Positions 5,816 to 12,315 are shown, numbered from the stretch's first letter. The stretch is 27,110 bases of DNA from DATBLY01 sp036555125 (GCA_036555125.1 DATBLY010000185.1:1-27110), one strand, 5' to 3'. Numbers and translations: made by a program. The notes: a model not told the origin generated them from the sequence alone.

Positions 5816-7014
5816 CATCGATGGCCCCGACCGAGGAGGGTGCCGGGGCGCTGGTCATCGAGGGGACGGTGTTGCGTCTCCTCCGCTCCCTGAACCGCGC
5901 CGGCCCGGAGATGGTCCTGCCGATGCTCTCGCTGGCCATCGAGCAGATCACCTCGGTCCGATCCCTCGCCCTGTACCTCGCGGACCTCGAGGAGGAGCGC
6001 CTGGATCCCTGGCCGCCCGACCCGTCTGCGGACCCCACGCTCGTCTCGGAGGGACCGATGGGCCTCGCGTATCGGACGGGGGCGACGCAGCGATGGAACG
6101 AGTCGGGCCCCACGACGATCGCGGCGGTCGTCAGCACGCGTCGCCACCGTGTAGGGGTCCTGCGCGTGGAGACGAAGGGCGGCGCCGATCGCGCGACGGT
6201 CCGCGCGGTCGAGGATGCGGCCACGGCGCTCGGGTACCTCATCGCCACCGGCGAGCGATGGACGGACGCCTTCCACGTGGCGCGACGCGCTCGGCGGATG
6301 ACGCTCCCCGCCGAGATCCAATGGTCGCTGCTCCCGCTCGCGACGTTCGCCTCCGACGACATCGAGCTCTCCGGCGCGCTCGAACCCGCGTACGACGTGG
6401 GCGGCGACGCCTTCGACTACGCGTGCGGATCCGACGTCGCGACGATCGGGCTGTTCGACGCCATGGGTCACGGTCTCGCGTCGGCTCGTCTCTCGTCGCT
6501 GGCGATCGCCGCGTTCCGCAACGCGCGGCGCCGCGGGGATGACCTCGCGGCCCAAGCCCGGTTCTTGCACGAGGAGGTCGCCGCGCGCTTCGAGACGGAG
6601 GGGTTCGTGACCGGCCTCCTCGTCGAGATCCCGCTCGGGTCGCCGGAACGATCCCGCATCGTCCGGGCGGGGCACCCGCCGCCGATCGTGCACCGCGATG
6701 ACCGCGCGTGGCCACTCGATCCCTCGGCCGGACGCGGCGTTCCCTTCGGCATGCCCTACGGCGACAGGCCCACCCCTGGGTCGCTCGAGCTGAACCCCGG
6801 CGACCGGCTGGTGGTGTACTCCGACGGGGTCGTGGACGCCCGGCCCGACGGGGGAACGCATCTCGGGATCGCCGCGCTGTCCGAACACCTGCGCCGCGTG
6901 CGCTCGCTCCCTCCACGCGAAGCAACGCGACGGATCGTCAAGGCGGTGCGGGACCACCGCGACGCGGATCTGTTGGATGACGCCACCGTGCTCATCGTGG
7001 ATCTGCCGCGATGA
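5812..7014 (+). CDS. GAF-SpoIIE (PP2C) serine phosphatase
   Basis: A 400-residue protein from GTG 5812 (overlapping the upstream TGA); ATG 5821 is a second possible start. Residues 15-150 are a degenerate GAF-like sensor. Residues 165-400 are a SpoIIE phosphatase with VGGDAFDY, FDAMGHGLASA, RAGHPPP, YSDGVVDAR and the metal-binding LDDATVLIVDL. The FDAMGHG loop is the common actinobacterial variant of GDxxGKG. It closes the STAS/kinase operon and should reactivate phosphorylated STAS proteins made from the same transcript (family knowledge plus context). It is only distantly similar to the phosphatase at 1-1134, so the two probably read different signals. Confidence 0.93.
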   Translation: MTSMAPTEEGAGALVIEGTVLRLLRSLNRAGPEMVLPMLSLAIEQITSVRSLALYLADLEEERLDPWPPDPSADPTLVSEGPMGLAYRTGATQRWNESGPTTIAAVVSTRRHRVGVLRVETKGGADRATVRAVEDAATALGYLIATGERWTDAFHVARRARRMTLPAEIQWSLLPLATFASDDIELSGALEPAYDVGGDAFDYACGSDVATIGLFDAMGHGLASARLSSLAIAAFRNARRRGDDLAAQARFLHEEVAARFETEGFVTGLLVEIPLGSPERSRIVRAGHPPPIVHRDDRAWPLDPSAGRGVPFGMPYGDRPTPGSLELNPGDRLVVYSDGVVDARPDGGTHLGIAALSEHLRRVRSLPPREATRRIVKAVRDHRDADLLDDATVLIVDLPR

Positions 7015-7034
7015 CGGGTCCCTTCGCGGACCCG
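7015..7034 (+). terminator. Hairpin directly after the phosphatase stop
   Basis: CGGGTCC (7015-7021) pairs with GGACCCG (7028-7034) around a six-base loop, beginning at the base after the TGA. It has no U-tract, as is usual in very GC-rich genomes. Likely ends the 2380-7014 operon or protects its 3' end. Confidence 0.5.
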
Positions 7035-7210
7035 AGCCGGCCCCGTCGCGACCAGCATCGAACTCGTCTCGGAGCGCGATGTGGGTCGCGCTCTCCCCGT
7101 GGGTTCGAGCCCCGCCCCACCTGGATATCACGGTCGGAAGGGATCCCCCTTCGGAGAGGAGGCGATCGAGATGAGTGGGAGCGACCCCTAGGGCCTGCGC
7201 CTCACACGCG
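7035..7210. other. Structured intergenic stretch with tRNA-arm-like motif and a 6-codon ORF
   Basis: Contains a perfect 8-bp hairpin, GAGCGCGA (7072-7079) with TCGCGCTC (7086-7093), flanked by TCGAAC (7058-7063) pairing with GTTCGA (7103-7108). GTGGGTTCGAGCCCCGC (7100-7116) resembles a tRNA T-arm, but no matching acceptor or D-arm exists. GTTC-N16-GGATAT (7103-7128) is a weak version of the SigB/F promoter. Further on, GAAGGG/CCCTTC (7137-7152) forms a hairpin just before a strong AGAGGAGG site and ATG 7171, which opens a frame of only six codons (to TAG 7191). Leftward, the hairpins may terminate the gene at 7211. Confidence 0.3.
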
Positions 7211-7543
7211 TTAGCGCTTGCGGCTGAGGGCTCGCTCCAGCTCCGCCTTGTTCATCTTGGATCGGCCCTCGATCCCCCGGTCGCGGGCTTCGTTGTACAG
7301 CTGGTCGAACGTCCGGCCGCCCGGCCCTCGATGCGACCGCAGGCCGCCCCGCCGCCCGGACGAGATGTCCTCGGTGGAGCTGCGGCTCTTGGTCCGGGCC
7401 TCCCCCGAGCGGGCCCGCTCCTTGTTCACCGTGCGAGCGGCGATCTCCTCGGCGAGGTCCTCGGAGCGCCCCTGGTCCATGAGCCCATCCTTGATGTGCT
7501 CGTACTGCCGTTCACGTTTCTCGCTCCACGCTCGCTGCGGCAT
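7211..7543 (-). CDS. Rho-N/SAP-like 'plasmid stabilization' protein (DUF7218-type)
   Basis: A 110-residue, highly charged protein. ATG 7543 is preceded by GGAAGGAGGAG; the longer open frame upstream has no support. Residues 1-45 (QRAWSEKRERQYEHIKDGL, EIAARTVNKERA) and 55-75 (SSTEDISSGRRGGLRS) match a short actinobacterial family often annotated as plasmid stabilization protein. The C terminus, LYNEARDRGIEGRSKMNKAELERAL, is a Rho N-terminal/SAP-like helix-extended-helix that binds nucleic acid in other proteins. I recognise the family; its biochemical role is not established to my knowledge. A SigB/F-type promoter (7588-7613) precedes it, so it is probably a stress-regulon member. Confidence 0.88.
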   Translation of the reverse strand: MPQRAWSEKRERQYEHIKDGLMDQGRSEDLAEEIAARTVNKERARSGEARTKSRSSTEDISSGRRGGLRSHRGPGGRTFDQLYNEARDRGIEGRSKMNKAELERALSRKR

Positions 7544-7587
7544 CGGATCTCCTCCTTCCGTGCGCCACACCACCTGCGACCATCTCT

Positions 7588-7613
7588 GTTCCCGGAGGGC
7601 GGTCCGCCGAAAC
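7588..7613 (-). promoter_or_regulatory. SigB/SigF-type promoter of the DUF7218-type gene
   Basis: Reading leftward, GTTT (7610-7613) in the context GCGTTTCGG is followed after 16 bases by GGGAAC (7588-7593). The predicted transcription start is near 7581, leaving a leader of about 38 bases that includes the AAGGAGGAG ribosome site before ATG 7543. Confidence 0.65.
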
Positions 7614-7680
7614 GCTGGGCCAGTACCGGATCGTCACGCCGATGACGGTTGGCTGGAGCTACCGCGGGTAGCCGCTCGAG

Positions 7681-7788
7681 ATGGTCGAGGAGCCCGAACG
7701 ACCGTCCCCGGACGGCGCGATACCTCCCCACCCGGAGCGGGATCCCTCCGACGCTCCGGGGCCGGACGAACCGTCACCGGGGGCCTGA
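7681..7788 (+). CDS. Possible 35-residue acidic, proline-rich protein
   Basis: ATG 7681 opens a 35-codon frame ending at TGA 7788, six bases before a strong terminator. The product is rich in Pro, Glu and Asp (MVEEPERPSPDG...). No good ribosome site precedes it; codon use and the terminator placement are the only support. May not be translated. Confidence 0.25.
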   Translation: MVEEPERPSPDGAIPPHPERDPSDAPGPDEPSPGA

Positions 7789-7793
7789 CGCGA

Positions 7794-7824
7794 CAGGACG
7801 CCCGGGGCGACCCCGGGCGTCCTG
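7794..7824. terminator. Strong intrinsic-type terminator hairpin
   Basis: A perfect 14-bp stem, CAGGACGCCCGGGG (7794-7807) with CCCCGGGCGTCCTG (7811-7824), around a CGA loop. It stands 22 bases past the stop of the CsbD gene and can also stop rightward transcription. There is no U-tract. Confidence 0.8.
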
Positions 7825-7845
7825 CGCGCACGGAGGCTCCGTCGG

Positions 7846-8040
7846 CTACGTCGCGTCCTCCACGGCCTCCTTCACCTTCCGGCCGGCCTCCTTGACGTGG
7901 CCGACGGCCTGCTTGCCGGCGCCCTTCATCTGGTCCTTCTCGCCCTCGCGCTCCAGATCCGGGTCGTCCGTCAGGTCGCCGGCCGCTTCCTTCGCCTTCC
8001 CCTTGGCCTCGTCCCACTTCCCTTCGATGCGGTCCTCCAT
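7846..8040 (-). CDS. CsbD-family stress protein
   Basis: A 64-residue hydrophilic protein of the CsbD/YjbJ type: MEDRIEGKWDEAKGKAKEA at the N terminus, followed by a second K/E/A-rich helix (KDQMKGAGKQAVGHVKEAGRKVKEAVED). The length and the KGKAKEAAG repeat are typical. ATG 8040 is preceded by CGAGGAGGTGA, an almost ideal ribosome site. In Bacillus subtilis csbD belongs to the sigma-B general stress regulon; here a matching promoter (GTTT-N15-GGGTAT, 8075-8099) lies 35 bases upstream. The molecular function of CsbD proteins is unknown. Cytoplasmic, probably helical or partly disordered. Confidence 0.95.
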   Translation of the reverse strand: MEDRIEGKWDEAKGKAKEAAGDLTDDPDLEREGEKDQMKGAGKQAVGHVKEAGRKVKEAVEDAT

Positions 8041-8074
8041 CGCTCGTCACCTCCTCGGTCGTCCATCCCGGCGG

Positions 8075-8099
8075 ATACCCGGTCGGATCGCTGGGAAAC
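8075..8099 (-). promoter_or_regulatory. SigB/SigF-type promoter of the CsbD gene
   Basis: Reading leftward, GTTT (8096-8099, within GCGTTTCC) is followed after 15 bases by GGGTAT (8075-8080). This is the best match in the window to the GTTT/GGGTAT consensus. The expected start near 8068 gives a leader of about 28 bases containing AGGAGGTGA. Confidence 0.75.
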
Positions 8100-8113
8100 G
8101 CGCCCGAGCGAGA

Positions 8114-8144
8114 ACGACCCCGGCCCGCAGGGGGCCGGGGTCGT
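8114..8144. terminator. Terminator hairpin between the 49-residue gene and csbD
   Basis: ACGACCCCGGCCC (8114-8126) pairs perfectly over 13 bp with GGGCCGGGGTCGT (8132-8144), loop GCAGG. It lies 50 bases past the stop of the small cysteine-protein gene and just upstream of the CsbD promoter, so it isolates two separately controlled leftward units. No U-tract. Confidence 0.75.
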
Positions 8145-8193
8145 GGCGGGGGGGAAGGGGGTCCCCACCCGTCGCTGGCTGCTCAGCTCGTCC

Positions 8194-8343
8194 CTAGGCC
8201 GCCATCCCCTCCTGGATGTTGCGGGCGGCCTCCTCGGGCGCGATCCCGGCCGCATCGGCCGCGCGCTGCAGCGTGTCCATCGTGATGTTGTTCGGATCGC
8301 CGTGGGATTCCATCGGCTGGCCGCAACCGCACGAGAGGCACAT
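8194..8343 (-). CDS. 49-residue cysteine-containing actinobacterial protein (MCLSCGCG)
   Basis: ATG 8343, preceded by CGGAAGGAGGATCGAC, opens a 49-codon frame ending at TAG 8194. The product begins MCLSCGCGQPMESHGD, with Cys2, Cys5, Cys7 and His14, continues NITMDTLQRAADAAGI and ends ARNIQEGMAA. I recognise this layout (MCxxCGCGxPxxxHGDxxNIT followed by a helix) as a conserved short hypothetical family in actinobacteria. The CxxCxC cluster could bind zinc, but this is inference. A SigB/F-type promoter (8377-8401) and a terminator (8114-8144) make it a monocistronic stress gene. Too small to be found by many gene callers. Confidence 0.85.
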   Translation of the reverse strand: MCLSCGCGQPMESHGDPNNITMDTLQRAADAAGIAPEEAARNIQEGMAA

Positions 8344-8376
8344 GTCGATCCTCCTTCCGTCCGTCCGATGCGGCTC

Positions 8377-8401
8377 CTACCCGGTGGCGGCGCGGCGAAA
8401 C
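8377..8401 (-). promoter_or_regulatory. SigB/SigF-type promoter of the 49-residue protein gene
   Basis: Reading leftward, GTTT (8398-8401, within GGCGTTTCG) is followed after 15 bases by GGGTAG (8377-8382). The predicted start near 8370 leaves a leader of about 27 bases with GGAAGGAGG before ATG 8343. Confidence 0.65.
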
Positions 8402-8487
8402 GCCACCGCTCCCCGGATCGGCGCCCATCGGCGCGATCGCGGTAAGCCCATGCGGCGTGTGGCGCGGGACCCCCGTTCCGCCGTAGA

Positions 8488-8820
8488 GTGCGGCTCCTAG
8501 GTCCGAGAACCAGGAGCGACCCTGACCGACCGGGAAGCCGGGCCCCTCGCTCGACGTTGCCGCTCGGCGTCGAGCCGGACCGCCCCAGGCAGGAGACCAC
8601 GCACCCGGCTCCGCCCGGGACGATGATCCTGCTCTACACCGACGGCCTGATCGAGCGACGCGACGAGCACATCGATGTCGGCTTGCGGAAGCTGCTGGAC
8701 GCCGTCGCCGTCACGGATCGCTGTTCGACCGCGGAGGTCGTCGAGGCGGTGTCGGAGCGAGAACGGGTGGATCCACCCGACGACGACGTCGCCGTGATCG
8801 CGGTGCGGATCCTGACGTGA
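8488..8820 (+). pseudogene. C-terminal remnant of a SpoIIE (PP2C) phosphatase
   Basis: The frame opens at GTG 8488, but only the part from about residue 24 (LPLGVEPD) is recognisable. It matches the last quarter of a SpoIIE phosphatase: MILLYTDGLIERRDEHIDVGL, then the C-terminal metal site PPDDDVAVIAVRIL. The catalytic N-terminal half (GGDFYD and GDxxGKG aspartates) is missing, so it cannot be an active phosphatase. A ribosome-site-like AGGAG (8512-8516) followed by CTGACC suggests the ancestral start (GTGACC) and a large internal deletion. The upstream TAGAGT (8484-8489) may be a leftover -10. An alternative is a small regulatory protein made of the C-terminal lobe only, which I think less likely. 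Confidence 0.75.
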
Positions 8821-8828
8821 GGCTCCGT

Positions 8829-8859
8829 CTCCCTCCGGCGCTGAGGCGGCCGGAGGGAG
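8829..8859. terminator. Terminator hairpin after the phosphatase remnant
   Basis: CTCCCTCCGGC (8829-8839) pairs over 11 bp with GCCGGAGGGAG (8849-8859). It starts eight bases after the stop at 8820 and could also end a leftward transcript begun near 8946. Confidence 0.65.
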
Positions 8860-8952
8860 CGGCGAGCCACCGAGCTCCGCGACATCTGGCTCTCACCGGG
8901 AGAGATCCGCTCGGGGATCGGTGCCATCGAAGCCCTCGAAGCTGACGTCCAG
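8860..8952. other. Gene-free stretch; possible small RNA body
   Basis: No frame here has support on the rightward strand. Leftward, ATG 8927 with GAGGG five bases upstream opens a Ser/Arg-rich 97-codon frame that is mostly the antisense of conserved phosphatase sequence, so I do not call it. A non-coding transcript from the promoter at 8953-8978 to the hairpin at 8829-8859 is possible. Confidence 0.25.
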
Positions 8953-8978
8953 GTACCCCACCCGACCTGGAGCGAAAC
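8953..8978 (-). promoter_or_regulatory. SigB/SigF-type promoter with no clear gene
   Basis: Reading leftward, GTTT (8975-8978, within CGGTTTCGC) is followed after 16 bases by GGGTAC (8953-8958). It lies just past the DUF2252 stop and points into 8821-8946, where I find no convincing gene, only the hairpin at 8829-8859 and then the antisense strand of the phosphatase remnant. It could start a short RNA of about 115 bases. Confidence 0.5.
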
Positions 8979-8984
8979 CGTCGG

Positions 8985-10388
8985 TCAGACCCCGGTCTCG
9001 GCCGGAAGGCGTCCGCCCTCGACGGCCTGCCGGAACGCCTGGTAGTCGCGGTCGTTCTGATCCGCGTACGCCTCGGCGAACGCGCTGACGGCGCGGTCGA
9101 AGGTGTCGTCCTCGCCGAGGTACGCGCCGATCGCGATCCGGTCCCCCGATCGGGCGTGTGCACGCGCGAGCGTCCATCCGCACAGACGCCCGTACTGCCT
9201 GAGGCCTCCGGGGGCCATCTTCGTGACGTCGACCGAGGTCTTCCAGTCCCAGAGCTGGCGGACGTAGAAGTCGCGCTTCATGCCGTCGATCCCCGCGACG
9301 CGATCCCAGCCCAGGAAGATGTCGCTGCTCGCCTGCATCAAGCGCTGACCCTCCACCACCCGCTGCCCCTGTTGGTCGTACTGGCTCTTGCCGGCGAACG
9401 GAGCGAGCACGGAGGGACCGGACTCCTTGAACTGGAGGAACAAGGGATCGTCGCGATCGCGCCCGAGCATGAGCACGACCCACGCGCGGGTGCCCACGCT
9501 CCCGACGCCGACGACCTTGCGTGCGACGTGGACGAGCTCGAACCCTTCGAGCAGACGCCGCCGGTCACCCTGGAGGCTCCGCCGGTACGAGTGGAGGATC
9601 GACCGGAGAGACTCCTTCAGCGTGTCGGGGTCGAGGTCGGTCAGGTCCTCGATCGGGACGATCAGCGGGGGGTCGGCCTTGATCCGCGGTTCTCCCCCAT
9701 CCGTCGTCGTCAACTTCGCGAACGCCCGCGTGCTGTCCTTGGTTCGCGCCTTCTCGACGGTCTTGTCGAAGTTCTGCAGCATCTTGCCCTTCCCCTGCTG
9801 CAGGACCATCTGCCGGAGCGTCGACTCGTCCAGGCGCGAGTACCACACGTCGAGGCGGCGCATCGCGGCGAACCGCGTCATCGCCTCCCGGTATTCCTCG
9901 ACCGCGGCCCTGGCCGCCGCGCGCGACTCCTTCGCCTTGAACCCGCGGTCGCGCCCCGCGATCACGATGCTCACGGCCAGGCGCTTCACGTCCCACTCCC
10001 ACGGACCGGGGAGGGTCTCGTCGAAGTCGTTGATGTCGAAGATCAGGTCGCGCTCCGGCGACGCGAACCCGCCGAAGTTCGATAGGTGCGCATCGCCGCA
10101 GAGCTGGGCGCGGAGGCCCGACTTCGGCAGGCCGACGAGGTCCGCCGCCATGATCGCGGCCCCACCCCGATAGAAGGCGAACGGCGAGGCGACCATCCGG
10201 CCGTAGCGGATCGGGAGCAGCTCGGGAACGCGCGTGGTCGCCTGGTCCTCGAGGATCTGGACCGGATCGGCACGCTCTGCCGGTGGATCCCAGGTCGCGT
10301 GGGCCTCGTGCGGGACCTTGGCGAGCGCCTCGGTGCCCGCCGCCGCGTGCTCCTCGGGCGTCCGGTGGATGATCTCGCGTGGGCTCAC
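8985..10388 (-). CDS. DUF2252 family protein (kinase-like fold)
   Basis: A 467-residue protein of the usual DUF2252 length, starting with GTG 10388. Family hallmarks are clear: RYGRMVASPFAFYRGGA (about 61-77), LCGDAHLSNFGGFASPERD (95-113), then FDINDFDETLPGPWEWDVKRLA. The GDAH and DFDE motifs resemble the catalytic loop and DFG of APH/HipA-type kinases, so phosphotransfer is plausible but unproven for the family. The later GSVGTRAWVVLMLGRD and DFYVRQLWDWK segments are also conserved. No signal peptide, so cytoplasmic. Only a weak ribosome site (GAGGAC) is seen. Its stop is 26 bases from a leftward SigB/F-type promoter that serves something else. Confidence 0.93.
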   Translation of the reverse strand: MSPREIIHRTPEEHAAAGTEALAKVPHEAHATWDPPAERADPVQILEDQATTRVPELLPIRYGRMVASPFAFYRGGAAIMAADLVGLPKSGLRAQLCGDAHLSNFGGFASPERDLIFDINDFDETLPGPWEWDVKRLAVSIVIAGRDRGFKAKESRAAARAAVEEYREAMTRFAAMRRLDVWYSRLDESTLRQMVLQQGKGKMLQNFDKTVEKARTKDSTRAFAKLTTTDGGEPRIKADPPLIVPIEDLTDLDPDTLKESLRSILHSYRRSLQGDRRRLLEGFELVHVARKVVGVGSVGTRAWVVLMLGRDRDDPLFLQFKESGPSVLAPFAGKSQYDQQGQRVVEGQRLMQASSDIFLGWDRVAGIDGMKRDFYVRQLWDWKTSVDVTKMAPGGLRQYGRLCGWTLARAHARSGDRIAIGAYLGEDDTFDRAVSAFAEAYADQNDRDYQAFRQAVEGGRLPAETGV

Positions 10389-10456
10389 GTCGTCCTCGTC
10401 TTCCCGTCTCGGGTGGCGGTCACTGATCCCCCCTACCGTATCGGAGACGCCCCGGC

Positions 10457-12187
10457 CTACGAGCGGTCGTCGGGGCCCGGAGGCGAGGCGGTCCGGTACG
10501 CGGCCACCGCGTCCATCACCGTGTCGAAGAAGGCATCGGCGCCCACCAGCTCGGTGATCCCGTACCGGTCGAGCTCGGCTCGGACGGCCTCATCCACGTC
10601 GGCGAACACCATGCGGGTCCCGTGCTCCTGCATCTGGCCGTGCGCGCTGATGAGCGTCTCGCCCGCAGAGTAGTCCACGTCGCCGATCGCCGCGGCGTCG
10701 ATGCAGAGCCACGACGGCGCCCGCTCCGGGCGCTCCAGGATCGACCGGATCTCCTCCGAGAACTGGTTCGCGTTCGCGTAGTACAGGCTGGCAGCGAAGC
10801 GGTAGACCACGAGCCCGGTCTCGACCTTCCCCTCCGCGACGTCGGGGACCGGGACCGACCGGATCCCGCCGGACGGCGTGGCCACGAGGATCGTGTCGCG
10901 AGGGTGGTAGCTCCGCCGCAGGTGATCGATCACCGACAGCACCATCGCGAGGATGATCCCCTGCTCCACCCCGACGATCACCACCACGGCGGCCGTGATC
11001 ACCGCGACGACGAACTCGTCGACGCGCCAGCGCAGGATCTTCCGCATCCCGATGTGGTCGATCAGCTCGATGCCGATCAGGAAGACGATCGTGGAGAGCA
11101 CGGCCTCGGGCATGTACTGCAGCGGCTTCGTGAGGAACAGCAGGACGATCAGGATGATCACCGCGGTCGAGAGCGAGGCGACCTGGCTCCGGCCGCCGGC
11201 GCCGTCGACCATCTGCGTCTTCGTCGGGCTGCCGTTCACGACGAAGGTTCCGGACAGCCCCGCCGAGACGTTCGCCAGCGAGAGGCCGACGAGATCGACG
11301 TTCTCATCGAAGCGCTCGTCGTACTTCGCGGCGTAGGCGCGCGACGTGGCGGCGCTCTGGGCCAGGATCACGATGAAGATCGAGGCCGCCGTGGGCAGCA
11401 GGTCGGCCCACTGGTCCCATCCGGAGCTCGGGATGCCGAAGGTCGGCAGGCCGCCGGGGACCTTCCCGAGGACGGCGACCCCGTGGGTCGAGAGGTCGAG
11501 AGCGTAGCTCGCGACGATCGCGCCGATCACCGCGATCAGCGCACCCGGGATCTTCGGCGAGATCGCCTTCAGACCGAGGATCACCGCAAGGATCGACAGC
11601 GACACCGCGAGCGTCGTCAGGCTCGTGTCGGGGATCTGCTCGAGCGTCCCCCAGAACTTGGAAAGCGTGCCGCCGGTCCCACCCGGAACACCGAGGATGC
11701 CTGGGAGCTGACCCATGGCGACCTGGATCCCCACCCCCGTGAGGAACCCGATGAGAACGCTCCGCGACAGGAAGTCGGCCAGGAACCCCAACCGGATGAT
11801 GCGCGCCAGCAGGAGGAACCCCGCCGCGAGGATCGCCATGATCCCGGCGAGCGCCACGTAGTCGGCCGACCCGGCCGCCGCGAGCCCCGCGAGGCCGGCC
11901 GCCATGATGGCCGCGGTCGCCGAGTCGGCGCCGACCACCAGGTGTCGGGACGATCCCAGGATCGCGAACACGGCGATGGGGATCAGGATCGTGTACAGGC
12001 CGGTGATCACCGGCATCCCGGCGATCTTCGCGTAGCCCATCACCTCGGGGATGCCGAGCGCCGCGAGCGTGACGCCGGCCACGATGTTCGGGGTGAGCGT
12101 GGCCCGATCGAAGGGGAGGATCCCCTGGAGGATCGGGAGACGGCCGCCCTTGGCGGTTCCGGCGTCCGCGGATCCGACGGTCGCCAA
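10457..12187 (-). CDS. SulP-family anion transporter with C-terminal STAS domain
   Basis: A 576-residue SLC26/SulP permease. I chose TTG 12187 because GGGAGGGG stands seven bases upstream and no ATG or GTG gives a sensible N terminus; the longer open frame enters the divergent gene. The signature TPNIVAGVTLAALGIPEVMGYAKIAGMPVITGLYT (starting at about residue 32) marks TM1-2 and the substrate site. Ten or more further hydrophobic segments follow up to about residue 440 (for example the NGSPTKTQMVDGAGGRSQ loop), then a STAS domain at about 455-565 (LVVYRFAASLYYANANQF; CIDAAAIGDVDYSAGETL). Substrate could be sulfate, bicarbonate or another anion; the sequence alone does not decide. Confidence 0.94.
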   Translation of the reverse strand: MATVGSADAGTAKGGRLPILQGILPFDRATLTPNIVAGVTLAALGIPEVMGYAKIAGMPVITGLYTILIPIAVFAILGSSRHLVVGADSATAAIMAAGLAGLAAAGSADYVALAGIMAILAAGFLLLARIIRLGFLADFLSRSVLIGFLTGVGIQVAMGQLPGILGVPGGTGGTLSKFWGTLEQIPDTSLTTLAVSLSILAVILGLKAISPKIPGALIAVIGAIVASYALDLSTHGVAVLGKVPGGLPTFGIPSSGWDQWADLLPTAASIFIVILAQSAATSRAYAAKYDERFDENVDLVGLSLANVSAGLSGTFVVNGSPTKTQMVDGAGGRSQVASLSTAVIILIVLLFLTKPLQYMPEAVLSTIVFLIGIELIDHIGMRKILRWRVDEFVVAVITAAVVVIVGVEQGIILAMVLSVIDHLRRSYHPRDTILVATPSGGIRSVPVPDVAEGKVETGLVVYRFAASLYYANANQFSEEIRSILERPERAPSWLCIDAAAIGDVDYSAGETLISAHGQMQEHGTRMVFADVDEAVRAELDRYGITELVGADAFFDTVMDAVAAYRTASPPGPDDRS

Positions 12188-12315
12188 CGCGACACCCCTC
12201 CCTGTGCACGTGGGCGCGTCCGCATCGCGGCGATCCGGCCCGCGCCGGCCGCTCGTCGGGGCATCATGCCCGACGCGGGGGTCCTGGTCCAGCGCGGCGA
12301 CCATCGCAGCGCGGG

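Noticed and set aside
7100..7116. Possible tRNA (T-arm-like GTGGGTTCGAGCCCCGC)
   Set aside because: No complementary acceptor stem, D-arm or seven-base anticodon loop at the right distance; the nearby 8-bp hairpin has a six-base loop.
4987..7131. A 714-codon open frame on the minus strand
   Set aside because: It is antisense to the YihY, small-protein and phosphatase genes, with no domain visible.
8634..8927. 97-codon minus-strand frame after the stress-type promoter at 8953
   Set aside because: Despite GAGGG before ATG 8927, most of it is antisense to conserved phosphatase sequence and its Ser/Arg-rich composition is that of a shadow; kept only as a small-RNA candidate.
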